NCBI RefSeq assembly: GCF_046630445.1
Contig: NC_092336.1
Location: 206,121,001-206,185,000 of the forward strand
Source: Rutidosis leptorrhynchoides
Taxonomy: Eukaryota > Streptophyta > Magnoliopsida > Asterales > Asteraceae
Length of the DNA: 64,000 nucleotides
Direction: 5' to 3'
The notes under the pieces are model-generated. The model did not search any database. It was not told where the DNA came from and was given only the letters and a program-made list of their open reading frames with translations. Positions 1 through 12,395 of the stretch are shown here, one piece after another (positions within the stretch are counted from its first letter, which is position 1; the number at the start of each line of letters is the position of its first letter). The position numbers and the translations under genes are program-made.

Positions 1-405
1 CTCAAGACAGAACTTAGAGGGTTACGAACCCAAGGATTTGATATTACCAAGTACGAAAGAAGATTCACAGAATTATGCCTATTGTGTCCGGGAGCGTTCG
101 AAGATGAGGAAGAGAAGATCGACGCGTTTGTGAAAGGATTACCGGAAAGAATCCAAGAAGATATAAGTTCACACGAGCCCGCCTCCATACAACAGGCATG
201 TAGAATGTCTCACAAACTAGTGAACCAGATTGAAGAAAGAATTAAAGAACAGACTGCTGAAGAGGCCAATGTGAAGCAAGTCAAAAGAAAGTGGGAGGAA
301 AACGGTGATAAGAATAACCAATACAACAACAACAGCAATTACAACAATAATCGCAACAATTATCCCAACAATCGCAACATCAATCGCAACTATAACAAAT
401 GGCCC

Positions 406-469
<64 letters not shown>

Positions 470-3400
470 GCAACTACAACAATCATCCCAACAATAATTA
501 TAACCGCACCAACAACAACAACAATCAGAAGCAGCTATGCCAAAGGTGTGAAAAGTATCACTCGGGGTTCTGCACCAAATTTTGCAACAAGTGTAAAAGA
601 AATGGTCATAGCGCGGCGAAGTGTGAGGTTTACGGACCAGGGATTAATAGAACAAAAGGAACAAATGGTGTCGGAATGAGTAATGGCGGAGCAAGTAGTG
701 TCGGAGCAAGTTATGCCAATGTAGTTTGTTATAAATGTGGAAAACTGGGCCACATTATTAGAAATTGCCCGAACCAGGAGAACACGAATGGACAAGGCTG
801 CGGAAGAGTTTTCAATATTAATGCGGCAGAGGCACAGGAAGACCCGGAGCTTGTTACGGGTACGTTTCTTATTGACAATAAATCTGCTTACGTTTTATTT
901 GATTCGGGTGCGGATAGAAGCTATATGAGTAGAGATTTTTGTGCTAAATTAAGTTGTCCATTGACGCCTTTGGATAGTAAATTTTTACTCGAATTAGCAA
1001 ATGGTAAATTAATTTCAGCAGATAATATATGTCGGAATCGAGAAATTAAACTGGTTAGTGAAACATTTAAGATTGATTTGATACCAGTAGAGTTAGGGAG
1101 TTTTGATGTGATAATCGGTATGGACTGGTTGAAAGAAGTGAAAGCAGAGATCGTTTGTTACAAAAATGCAATTCGCATTATACGAGAAAAAGGAAAACCC
1201 TTAATGGTGTACGGAGAAAAGGGCAACACGAAGCTACATCTTATTAGTAATTTGAAGGCACAAAAACTAATAAGAAAAGGTTGCTATGCTATTCTAGCAC
1301 ACGTCGAGAAAGTACAAACTGAAGAAAAGAGCATCAATGATGTTCCCGTTACAAAAGAATTTCCCGATGTATTTCCGAAAGAATTACCGGGATTACCCCC
1401 ACATTGATCCGTTGAATTTCAAATAGATCTTGTACCAGGAGCTGCACCAATAGCTCGTGCTCCCTACAGACTCGCACCCAGCGAGATGAAAGAACTGCAA
1501 AGCCAATTACAAGAACTTTTAGAGCGTGGTTTCATTCGACCAAGCACATCACCGTGGGGAGCTCCTGTTTTGTTTGTCAAGAAGAAAGATGGTACATTCA
1601 GGTTGTGTATCGACTACCGAGAGTTGAACAAACTTACCATCAAGAATCGCTACCCACTACCGAGAATCGACGACTTATTTGATCAACTACAAGGCTCTTC
1701 TGTTTATTCAAAGATTGACTTACGTTCCGGGTATCATCAAATGCGGGTGAAAGAAGATGATATTCCAAAGACTGCTTTCAGAACACGTTACGGTCATTAC
1801 GAGTTTATGGTCATGCCGTTTAGTTTAACTAATGCACCAGCTGTGTTCATGGACCTTATGAACCGAGTGTGTGGACCATACCTTGACAAGTTTGTCATTG
1901 TTTTCATTGATGACATACTTATTTACTCAAAGAATGACCAAGAACACGGTGAACATTTGAGAAAGGTGTTAGAAGTATTGAGGAAGGAAGAATTGTACGC
2001 TAAGTTTTCAAAGTGTGCATTTTGGTTGGAAGAAGTTCAATTCCTCGGTCACATAGTGAACAAAGAAGGTATTAAGGTGGATCCGGCAAAGATAGAAACT
2101 GTTGAAAAGTGGGAAACCCCGAAAAATCTGAAACACATACGCCAGTTTTTAGGACTAGCTGGTTACTACAGAAGGTTCATCCAAGACTTTTCCAGAATAG
2201 CAAAACCCTTGACTGCATTAACGCATAAAGGGAAGAAATTTGAATGGAATGATGAACAAGAGAAAGCGTTTCAGTTATTGAATAAAAAGCTAACTACGGC
2301 ACCTATATTGTCATTGCCTGAAGGGAATGATGACTTTGTGATTTATTGTGACGCATCAAAGCAAGGTCTCGGTTGTGTATTAATGCAACGAACGAAGGTG
2401 ATTGCTTATGCGTCTAGACAATTGAAGATTCACGAACAAAATTATACGACGCATGATTTGGAATTAGGTGCGGTTGTTTTTGCATTAAAGACTTGGAGGC
2501 ACTACTTATATGGGGTCAAAAGTATTATATATACCGACCACAAAAGTCTTCAACACATATTTAATCAGAAACAACTGAATATGAGGCAGCGTAGGTGGAT
2601 TGAATTATTGAATGATTACGACTTTGAGATTCGTTACCACCCGGGGAAGGCAAATGTGGTAGCCGATGCCTTGAGCAGGAAGGACAGAGAACCCATTCGA
2701 GTAAAATCTATGAATATAATGATTCATAATAACCTTACTACTCAAATAAAGGAGGCGCAACAAGGAGTTTTAAAAGAGGGAAATTTAAAGGATGAAATAC
2801 CCAAAGGATCGGAGAAGCATCTTAATATTCGGGAAGACGGAACCCGGTATAGGGCTGAAAGGATTTGGGTACCAAAATTTGGAGATATGAGAGAAATGGT
2901 ACTTAGAGAAGCTCATAAAACCAGATACTCAATACATCCTGGAATGGGGAAGATGTACAAGGATCTCAAGAAACATTTTTGGTGGCCGGATATGAAAGCC
3001 GATGTTGCTAAATACGTAGGAGAATGTTTGACATGTTCTAAGGTCAAAGCTGAGCATCAGAAACCATCAGGTCTACTTCAACAACCCGAAATCCCGGAAT
3101 GGAAATGGGAAAACATTACCATGGATTTCATCACTAAATTACCAAGGACTGCAAGTAGTTTTGATACTATTTGGGTAATAGTTGATCGTCTCACCAAATC
3201 AGCATACTTCCTGCCAATAAGAGAAGATGACAAGATGGAGAAGTTAGCACGACTGTATTTGAAGGAAGTCATTTCCAGACATGGAATATCAATCTCTATT
3301 ATCTCTGATAGGGATGGCAGATTTATTTCAAGATTCTGGCAGACATTACAGCAAGCATTAGGAACTCGTCTAGACATGAGTACTGCCTATCATCCACAAA

Positions 3401-4188
3401 CTGATGGGCAGAGTGAAAGGACGATACAAACACTTGAAGACATGCTACGAGCATGTGTTATTGATTTCGGAAACAGTTGGGATCGACATCTACCGTTAGC
3501 AGAATTTTCCTACAACAACAGCTACCATTCAAGCATTGAGATGGCGCCGTTTGAAGCACTTTATGGTAGAAAGTGCAGGTCTCCAATTTATTGGAGTGAA
3601 GTGGGGGATAGACAGATTACGGGTCCGGAGATTATACAAGAAACTACCGAGAAGATCATCCAAATTCAACAACGGTTGAAAACCGCTCAAAATCGACAAA
3701 AGAGCTACGCTGACATTAAAAGAAAAGATATAGAATTTGAAATTGGAGAGGTGGTCATGCTTAAAGTTGCACCTTGGAAAGGCGTTGTTCGATTTGGTAA
3801 ATGAGGGAAATTAAATCCAAGGTATATTGGACCATTCAAGATTATTCATCGTGTCGGACCAGTAGCTTACCGACTTGAGTTACCTCAACAACTCGCGGCT
3901 GTACATAACACTTTCCACGTCTCGAATTTGAAGAAATTTTTTGCTAAAGAAGATCTCACTATTCCGTTAGATGAAATCCAAATCAACGAAAAACTTCAAT
4001 TCATCGAAGAACCCGTCGAAATAATGGATCGTGAGGTTAAAAGACTTAAGCAAAACAAGATACCAATTGTTAAGGTTCGATGGAATGCTCGTAGAGGACC
4101 CGAGTGCACCTGGGAGTGTGAAGATCAGATGAAGAAGAAATACCCGCATCTATTTCCAGAAGATTCGTCAACACCTTCAACAGCTTAA
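1..4188 (+). pseudogene. gag-pol polyprotein of E1, partial, two nonsense codons
   Basis: One continuous frame runs from base 1 to the TAA at 4186-4188, broken by TGA at 1405-1407 and 3802-3804. Both stops sit where relatives have Arg, consistent with CGA to TGA change at a methylated CpG. In order: retrotransposon gag domain (about 1-270), a poly-Asn stretch, a Cys-rich segment and a CX2CX4HX4C zinc knuckle (CYKCGKLGH, about 727-770), aspartic protease with LFDSGAD (about 894), reverse transcriptase with [10 protein letters not shown] and [10 protein letters not shown], RNase H (YCDAS, TDHKSL), integrase with the HHCC zinc region, the [10 protein letters not shown] block and D,D,E residues, and a C-terminal chromodomain ending in a YPHLF motif. 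Apart from the two stops the catalytic residues look intact, so this copy decayed recently. The product would package and reverse transcribe its own RNA and integrate the cDNA. Confidence 0.92.
404..469 (+). repeat. (CAA)n microsatellite inside gag
   Basis: About 22 perfect CAA units encode a poly-Asn run in the linker between the gag core and the zinc knuckle. Flanking codons are also Asn-rich, so this looks like slippage within an already low-complexity linker. The antisense valine frame is an artefact of this repeat. Confidence 0.95.
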
Positions 4189-4223
4189 AATTTCGGGACG
4201 AAATTTATTTAACGGGTAGGTAC
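4188..4223 (+). promoter_or_regulatory. Pre-LTR inverted repeat and polypurine tract of E1
   Basis: The perfect inverted repeat AAATTTCG-GGA-CGAAATTT (4188-4206) begins at the last base of the pol stop codon. It is followed by AACGGGTAGGTAC (4211-4223), the likely polypurine tract that primes plus-strand synthesis, and then the LTR starts with TGTAGTGACCCG. The same two-part motif precedes the 3' LTR of E4 on the other strand. Confidence 0.75.
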
Positions 4224-7200
4224 TGTAGTGACCCGAACTTTTCCATGTTTATATATATTAATTGAGATTGATATTTACATGATTAAATGTTTCCAACATG
4301 TTAAGCAATCAAACTTGTTAAGACTTGATTAATTGAAATAGGTTTCATATAGACAATTGACCACCCAAGTTGACCGGTGATTCACGAACGTTAAAACTTG
4401 TAAAAACTATATGATGACATATATATGGTTATATATATAGTTAACATGATATTATGATAAGTAAACATATCATTAAGTATATTAACAATGAACTACATAT
4501 GTAAAAACAAGACTACTAACTTAATGATTTTGAAACGAGACATATATGTAACGATTAGCGTTATAACGACATTTAATGTATATATATCATATTAAGAGAT
4601 ATTCGTACATCATAATATCATGATAATATAATAATTTAAAATCTCTTTTGATATTATAAACATTGGGTTAACAACATTTAACAAGATCGTTAACCTAAAG
4701 GTTTCAAAACAACATTTACATGTAACGACTAACGATGACTTAACGACTCAGTTAAAATGTATATACATGTAGTGTTTTAATATGTATTCATACACTTTTG
4801 AAAGACTTCAAGACACTTATCAAAATACTTCTACTTAACAAAAATGCTTACAATTACATCCTCGTTCAGTTTCATCAACAATTCTACTCGTATGCACCCG
4901 TATTCGTACTCGTACAATACACAGCTTTTAGATGTATGTACTATTAGTATATACACTCCAATGATCAGCTCTTAGCAGCCCATGTGAGTCACCTAACACA
5001 TGTGGGAACCATCATTTGGCAACTAGCATGAAATATCTCATAAAATTACAAAAATATGAGTAATCATTCATGACTTATTTACATGAAAACAAAATTACAT
5101 ATCCTTTATATCTAATCCATACACCAACGACCAAAAACACCTACAAACACTTTCATTCTTCAATTTTCTTCATCTAATTGATCTCTCTCAAGTTCTATCT
5201 TCAAGTTCTAAGTGTTCTTCATAAATTTCAAAAGTTCTAGTTTCATAAAATCAAGAATACTTTCAAGTTTGCTAGCTCACTTCCAATCTTGTAAGGTGAT
5301 CATCCAACCTCAAGAAATCTTTGTTTATTACAGTAGGTTATCATTCTAATACAAGGTAATAATCATATTCAAACTTTGGTTCATTTTCTATAACTATAAC
5401 AATCTTATTTCAAGTGATGATCTTACTTGAACTTGTTTTCGTGTCATGATTCTGCTTCAAGAACTTCGAGCCATCCAAGGATCCATTGAAGCTAGATCCA
5501 TTTTTCTTTTTTTCAGTAGGTTTATCCAAGGAACTTAAGGTAGTAATGATGTTCATAACATCATTCGATTCATACATATAAAGCTATCTTATTCGAACGT
5601 TTAAACTTGTAATCACTAGAACATAGTTTAGTTAATTCTAAACTTGTTCGCAAACAAAAGTTAATCCTTCTAACTTGACTTTTAAAATCAACTAAACACA
5701 TGTTCTATATCTGTATGATATGCTAACTTAATGATTTAAAACCTGGAAACGCGAAAAACACCGTAAAATCAGATTTACGCCGTCGTAGTAACACCGCGGG
5801 CTGTTTTGGGTTAGTTAATTAAAAACTATGATAAACTTTGATTTAAAAGTTGTTATTCTGAGAAAATTATTTTTATTATGAACATGAAACTATATCCAAA
5901 AATTATGGTTAAACTCAAAGTGGAAGTATGTTTTCTAAAATGGTCATCTAGACGTCGTTCTTTCGACTGAAATGACTACCTTTACAAAAATGACTTGTAA
6001 CTTATTTTTCTGACTATAAACCTATACTTTTTCTGTTTAGATTCATAAAATAGAGTTCAATATGAAACCATAGCAATTTGATTCACTCAAAACGGATTTA
6101 AAATGAAGAAGTTATGGGTAAAACAAGATTGGATAATTTTTCTCATTTTAGCTACGTGAAAATTGGTAACAAATCTATTCCAACCATAACTTAATCAACT
6201 TGTATTGTATATTATGTAATCTTGAGATACCATAGACACGTATACAATGTTTCGACCTATCATGTCGACACATCTATATATATTTCGGAACAACCATAGA
6301 CACTCTATATGTGAATGTTGGAGTTAGCTATACAGGGTTGAGGTTGATTCCAAAATATATATAGTTTGAGTTGTGATCAATACTGAGATACGTATACACT
6401 GGGTCGTGGATTGATTCAAGATAATATTTATCGATTTATTTCTGTACATCTAACTGTGGACAACTAGTTGTAGGTTACTAACGAGGACAGCTGACTTAAT
6501 AAACTTAAAACATCAAAATATATTAAAAGTGTTGTAAATATATTTTGAACATACTTTGATATATATGTATATATTGTTATAGGTTCGTGAATCAACCATT
6601 GGCCAAGTCTTACTTCCCGACGAAGTAAAAATCTGTGAAAGTGAGTTATAGTCCCACTTTTAAAATCTAATATTTTTGGGATGAGAATACATGCAGGTTT
6701 TATAAATGATTTACAAAATAGACACAAGTACGTAAAACTACATTCTATGGTTGAATTATCGAAATCGAATATGCCCCTTTTTATTAAGTCTGGTAATCTA
6801 AGAATTAGGGAACAGACACCCTAATTGACGCGAATCCTAAAGATAGATCTATCGGGCCCAACAAGCCCCATCCAAAGTACCGGATGCTTTAGTACTTCGA
6901 AATTTATATCATATCCGAAGGGTGTCCCGGAATGATGGGGATATTCTTATATATGCATCTTGTTAATGTCGGTTACCAGGTGTTCACCATATGAATGATT
7001 TTTATCTCTATGTATGGGATGTGTATTGAAATATGAAATCTTGTGGTCTATTATTATGATTTGATATATATAGGTTAAACCTATAACTCACCAACATTTT
7101 TGTTGACGTTTTAAGCATGTTTATTCTCAGGTGATTATTAAGAGCTTCCGCTGTCGCATACTTAAATAAGGACGAGATTTGGAGTCCATGCTTGTATGAT

Positions 7201-7473
7201 ATTGTGTAAAAACTGCATTCAAGAAACTTATTTTGTTGTAACATATTTGTATTGTAAACCATTATGTAATGGTCGTGTGTAAACAGGATATTTTAGATTA
7301 TCATTATTTGATAATCTACGTAAAGCTTTTTAAACCTTTATTAATGAAATAAAGATTATGGTTTGTTTTAAAATGAATGCAGTCTTTGAAAAACGTCTCA
7401 TATAGAGGTCAAAACCTCGCAACGAAATCAATTAATATGGAACGTTTTTAATCAATAAGAACGGGACATTTCA
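4224..7473 (+). repeat. 3' LTR of E1
   Basis: This 3,250-bp LTR begins TGTAGTGACCCG and ends GGGACATTTCA (TG...CA). It matches 60636-63889 almost base for base. It contains no gene. The small frame at 6464-6727 recurs at the same place in the other copy only because the LTRs are homologous. The segment around 6650-6960, with a block reading TAATCTAAGAATTAGGGAAC, is shared with the LTRs of E4 and therefore is a conserved part of this LTR superfamily. Confidence 0.92.
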
Positions 7474-10400
7474 GCAAGGGGGCGTAACTACTTGATGACG
7501 AATGACGAAGCCAAACAATCCAACGAAGTCGTCTCAGGTAATTTCATGGTTAACTCTAATCCGGCACGGATACTTTTTGATAGTGGTTCTAATTTGTCTT
7601 TCGTGTCTCCAAGATTTGTGCCTAAGTTAAATAAACCGCTAGTGAAGTTGAGTCGTCCGATAGAAGTTGAAATAGCGGATGGCAAAACGGTGCTAGTAGT
7701 TGATGTGTGTAAAGATTGTGATGTGGTGTTTGGTTCCGAGAACTTTAAAATTGATCTCATCCCGATGACCTTGGGTGATTTTGATATTGTCGTTGGTATG
7801 GATTGGCTCGATCGTTATAGAGCCGATATTGCATGCCACGAGAAATCTATTCATGTGAAGACCCCTAGTGGGGGAGAGCTAATTATTCATGGTGACAAAC
7901 GAAGGAGACCAGTGCCGATATGCACTTTTGCACGGGCACATCGTCTCGCTGTTACCGGTGGCATGGTTTTCCTTGCTCATGTTATTGATACTCGTGTTGA
8001 GCCACCACCCATTCGTGAAATTCCGGTGGTAAGTGAGTTTGAAGATGTTTTTCCGGATGAGTTGTCGGGTGTTCCGGCGGAAAGACAAGTCGAATTTCGC
8101 ATTGAGTTGGTTCCGGGAGCTACTCCCATTGCTAAAACTCCGTATCGTTTAGCACCGACAGAAATGCAAGAATTGTTAAACCAAACCCAGGAGTTACTTG
8201 AGAAGGGTTTTATTCGACCGAGTGCTTCACCATGGGGTGCTCCGGTCTTGTTCGTAAAGAAGAAAGATGGTAGTATGCGTATGTGCATCGACTATCGGGA
8301 GTTAAATAAAGTGACGATCAAAAATCGTTATCCGCTGCCTAGGATTGACGATTTATTCGACCAACTTCAAGGCGCTACGTACTTCTCTAAAATTTATCTA
8401 AGGTCCGGCTATCATCAAATGCGGGTCCGTGAGGAAGATATCGAGAAAACGGCCTTTCGTACTCGTTATGGGCATTTTGAATTTGTGGTTATGCCTTTTG
8501 GTCTTACAAATACACCGGCGGCATTCATGGATCTTATGAACCGAGTGTGCCAACCTATGTTGGACAAGTCGGTAATTGTGTTCATTGACGATATTCTTGT
8601 ATATTCTAGGAGAATGAAGGAACATGAACACCATTTGCGCGAAGTGTTGAAGACGTTGAGAAAAGAGAAGTTGTATGCTAAATTCTCGAAATGTGAATTT
8701 TGGCTAAGGGAGGTCCAATTCCTTGGCCATATTGTGAACAAGGATGGTATTCAAGTATATCCGGGGAAGATAGAAACGGTGAAGAGTTGGGGACAACCGA
8801 CTACGCCTACGGAAATCCGAAGTTTTCTCGGATTGGCCGGTTATTATCGTCGGTTTATCCAAAACTTTTCCAAGATTGCTTCGCCATTAACTAAGTTGAC
8901 AAGGAAGGATACGAGATTCAATTGGGAGAACGAGCAAGAAATCGCTTTTCAATTGTTGAAAGAGAAATTGTGTAAAGCTCCTGTCTTAGTATTGCCGGAA
9001 GGTGTAGATGATTTGACGGTCTATTGTGATGCTTCTTTGAATGGGCTCGGGTGTGTTCTAGTGCAACGAGGTAAAGTTATTGCTTACGCCTCTCGCCAAT
9101 TAAAGGAACATGAAAAGAGATACCCGACTCATGATCTCGAATTAGCGGCGGTGGTCCATGCCTTGAAAATTTGGCGCCATTACTTGTATGGTGTCAAGTG
9201 TACGATTTATTCGGATCACAAGAGTTTGAAACATCTTTTTGATCAACGGGATTTGAATTATCGTCAACGTAGATGGATGGATGTGGTGAAGGATTATGAT
9301 TGTGAGATACTTTATCATCCGGGCAAAGCGAATGTGGTCGCGGATGCGTTAAGCCGACAGAGTCACCACCCGGCGTTATGATTGGGATTGTTACGTATGA
9401 TTATTACTAACGATTTTCTTAAAAAACTTGGTGTGATTCAAATAGAGGCTTACGTTCACAACAAGCATGCGAAACGAATTGTGGGGCAATCAGAATTCAT
9501 TACGATGGGTTCGCGTGGTTTATTGTCTTTTCAAGAAAGAGTGTGGGTGCCTAAGATGGGTGATTTCCGAGAGGTGCTTCTTGATGAAGCGCATAAGTCT
9601 AAATATTCTATTCATCCGGGTGCGACAAAGATGTACCTCGATTTGAAGAAAGATTATTGGTGGCCGGGCATGAAACGCGACGTTGTTAAGTATGTTGAGC
9701 AATGCGTCACGTGTTTGCAAGTTAAAGCCAAACATTAAAAGCCGTATGGTAAGTTGAAACCGCTAGAAATTCCGATGTGGAAGTGGGAGCACATTACTAT
9801 GGATTTTATTACCAAGTTGCCGAAAACGGCAAGAACCCAATTTGACACTATTTGGGTGATTTTCGATAGATTGACGAAGAGTGCATTGTTTCTTCCTATT
9901 AAAGAAGCAATATCGTCGGAGGCACTCGCGAAGATTTTCATTAAAGAGGTGATATCGAGACATGGCGTTCCCGCGTCTATTGTTTCGGATCGGGACACGC
10001 GTTTTACTTCTCGATTTTGGAAGAAGTTTCATGAAGACATGCGTACGAGGGTAAATATGAGTACGGCGTACCATCCTCAAACGGACGGTCAAACTGAACG
10101 TACGAATCAAACATTGGAGGATATGTTACGTGCGTGTATCATTGACTTCGGTGGTAGTTGGGACGAACATTTGCCATTGGTGGAATTCTCGTACAACAAT
10201 AGTTTTCACTCTAGTATTGGAATGCCACCATATGAGATGTTATACGGTAGGAGGTGTCGAACCCCGATTTGTTGGGGTGATGTGGGTCAAAGGGAAGTCG
10301 GGAGCACCGACTTGGTATTGGAGACAAATAGCAAAATCGATATGATTCGGGCTCGTTTAAAGGCGGCGCAAGATAGACAAAAGTCTTATGTCGATAAACG

Positions 10401-10887
10401 TAGGCGACCGATCGAATTTGAAGAAGGCGATATGGTGATGCTTAAGGTTTTGCCATGGAAGGGTATTATTCGGTTTCGGAAACGAGGAAAGTTAGCTCCT
10501 CGGTTTATTGGGCCGTTTAAGGTTTTAGCTCGTGTTGGTGAAGTCGCGTATCGTTTGGAATTGCCCGAAGAACTTGCGGGGATCCATAACACATTTCATG
10601 TTTCCCACCTCCGTAAGTGTCTTGCGGATGACTCTTCATGGATGCCTTTAGACGAAATTGAGCTAAACAACAAGTTAGAATACATTGAAGAGCCGATTGC
10701 TATACTCGATGAGAAGGTAAAAATGTTGCGTAACAAAGAAGTGAGGACCTTTAAGGTCCAATGGCGTCGTAGTAAAGGTTCCGAGTTTACTTGGGAGCCC
10801 GAAGAATTCGTGTTGGTTTACCTTCCCTCGTGTCATGAGGCTTGGATCGCGAGGACGCGCTCCGATTTAAGTGGGGGAGAGTTGTAA
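7474..10887 (+). pseudogene. pol region of E2, protease to chromodomain, inactivated
   Basis: A single frame runs from 7474 to TAA at 10885-10887, interrupted by TGA at 9379-9381 and TAA at 9736-9738. The second replaces the Gln of the VKAEHQKP motif. Domains: aspartic protease ([12 protein letters not shown]), reverse transcriptase with FIDDILVYS, RNase H ([10 protein letters not shown]), integrase zinc region and catalytic core, and a chromodomain ending near the window's 10830. The reverse transcriptase motif A reads [10 protein letters not shown] instead of [10 protein letters not shown], so the first catalytic Asp is lost. With two stops and that change the copy is enzymatically dead. 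The terminal stop codon overlaps the first bases of the 3' LTR. Confidence 0.92.
10869..10882 (+). promoter_or_regulatory. Polypurine tract of E2
   Basis: AAGTGGGGGAGAG directly precedes the LTR start TGTAACACCCC. Position and composition are those of the plus-strand primer of LTR retrotransposons. Confidence 0.8.
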
Positions 10888-11070
10888 CACCCCGTTTTCC
10901 CGTGCGCGTATAAAGGTACGTACTTAATCAAAAGTACGCTTAAAACCTGTTCGTTATGTGATTAAATGATCTACAGTGTTAATTGTCGTATAAGGGCATA
11001 TGTGTGTATATATATATGTTTGAACCTTTGTTTTATGTTAAACTTTCGAAGTGACCAGGAAAAGGCAAAC

Positions 11071-11193
11071 GCCGCGCCGCGGCAAAAGGGATCGCGCCGC
11101 GGCAAACAAAGCAAATCCAGATCAGAACTTGAGTTAAGAAGGGTCATTTTTCCTTCTTTATGTCGCGCCGCGACAAAGAAGCCGCGCCGCGGC
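11071..11193 (+). repeat. Four GC-rich palindromes in the E2 LTR
   Basis: Copies of a CGCGCCGCG core occur at 11071-11083, 11092-11103, 11161-11175 and 11181-11193. Two are flanked as GCCGCGCCGCGGC and one as TGTCGCGCCGCGACA, so the arms differ but stay self-complementary. They stand out sharply from the AT-rich surroundings. Confidence 0.85.
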
Positions 11194-12084
11194 ACTTCTG
11201 CAATTCTGACTCCGAATTTTACTTAAATTAAATAGGGTTTAGGGGTAATTTGGTCTTTTTGCATGTAGATCTGGTTGGAGCTTTTAATATCAACCACTTA
11301 TCCTATATTCTCATTTCTTTTCCATTTTCTTTCTTAAATTCCTCTCAAAACTTAAAATCCACTTAGTTTATACTTGAGATTTGAAGAAACAGTTTTGTGA
11401 ATCAATCCTAGAAGCAAGAATTAAAGTTGTTCTCCTTGCTATTAGCTACAAGAGGATACTTTTGGTAAGTCTCAACTTTAAGTTTCGAGTTTTATTTAGT
11501 AAAGCTAGGGTTTGGTTCATATGGGATTTGTGTGACCCATTTGAGGGTTAAATGGGTGGATTTTGGGTTAGATTGTTGAAAGGAAACCCTAATTACCATA
11601 ATCTAGGGTTTGGTCTAATGAAATGGGGTTTGTAAGTGTTAATGGAGTTGTAAGCATTAAATACACTTGTTAAATGTTGGTGAGATTGTGAATAGGTCAT
11701 GTACGACAAAGTTTGATTGTGTAAGTGTCAAAATGGGTCATATGAGTCAAAGTTGAACTAATTGGGTAAAATGGGTATGAAATACACCAAGTTTATGTTA
11801 GTTGATGTTAATAGACCCTAATCACTAGTTTTAGTGATTTATGACAAGAATGGTAATTTATGGGCGGTTTTGGTATAGTTGAGTCATTTAATGCGATAGG
11901 GTCATTAAATGCTCAAGGGTTAGAGGTTAGCATTTAATTCAACTAGATTCTATGTTAATAAATGCATAATGTAATAGGTACGTTACATTGAAGGGTTACA
12001 AGCTCGGTTAGCTTTCACAAGAGATTTGAGGTGAGTGGAAAATCTATATATGTATGTATATGATTTACGTGCCGTATTAATGGT

Positions 12085-12395
12085 GTCACATAGCCGTTTT
12101 GTGACCATAGTTGGGAGACATAGCCGTTTTGTATACGTTTTATATTTATGCACATAGCCGTGTTTGTGCATTTAGTGGCGAGTAATAGCCGTGTTTTACT
12201 CCCACGTTATTATCCGAGTTATTGTGCACATAGCCGCGTTTGTGTACATGATTGTGAGTAATAGCCGTGTTTTACTCACATGTTGATCAAGTGATGCCAT
12301 TTCCGTTTTTGGGAACACTTGGGGGTGATGCCATAGCCGTTTTTGGAACACCTCGGGGGTTAGTATACCATAGCCGTGTTTGGGAGCTAACGGTT
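12085..12395 (+). repeat. Array of about nine short hairpins with constant loop ATAGCCGTGTT
   Basis: The core ATAGCCG(T/C)(G)TT recurs about nine times at 25-45 bp spacing. Flanking arms differ between units but remain complementary within them: GTCACA/TGTGAC (12085, 12100), TGCACA/TGTGCA (12149, 12165), GAGTAA/TTACTC (12180, 12196), GTGCACA/TGTGTAC with one G-T pair (12224, 12241) and TGTGAGTAA/TTACTCACA (12253, 12272). The last three units are less regular. Confidence 0.85.

Larger units (their letters stand above)
1..7473 (+). mobile_element. Ty3/gypsy chromovirus E1, 3' part (gag-pol and 3' LTR)
   Basis: The element enters the window inside gag and ends at its 3' LTR; the 5' LTR, primer site and start of gag lie upstream of the window. 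The order gag, protease, reverse transcriptase, RNase H, integrase, chromodomain is that of plant Ty3/gypsy chromoviruses, probably the Tekay/Del clade (clade is inference). The right edge at 7473 is followed directly by in-frame protease-region coding sequence of a different gypsy element, so E1 is inserted into E2. The expected 5-bp target duplication is GCAAG (7474-7478), but its partner is outside the window. The LTR is nearly identical to the one at 60636-63889. Confidence 0.9.

Noticed and set aside
217..486. Minus-strand frame with a long poly-Val run
   Set aside because: It is the antisense of the (CAA)n tract in E1 gag.
305..679. Thr-rich plus frame inside gag
   Set aside because: Shifted frame of the CAA repeat overlapping the true gag frame with its zinc knuckles.
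6464..6727. 87-codon frame conserved at 62879-63142
   Set aside because: Conserved only because both lie in nearly identical LTRs; no coding features.
12085..12395. CRISPR-like array
   Set aside because: Short degenerate units with hairpins inside an LTR of a plant retrotransposon; no spacers of constant length and no cas genes.
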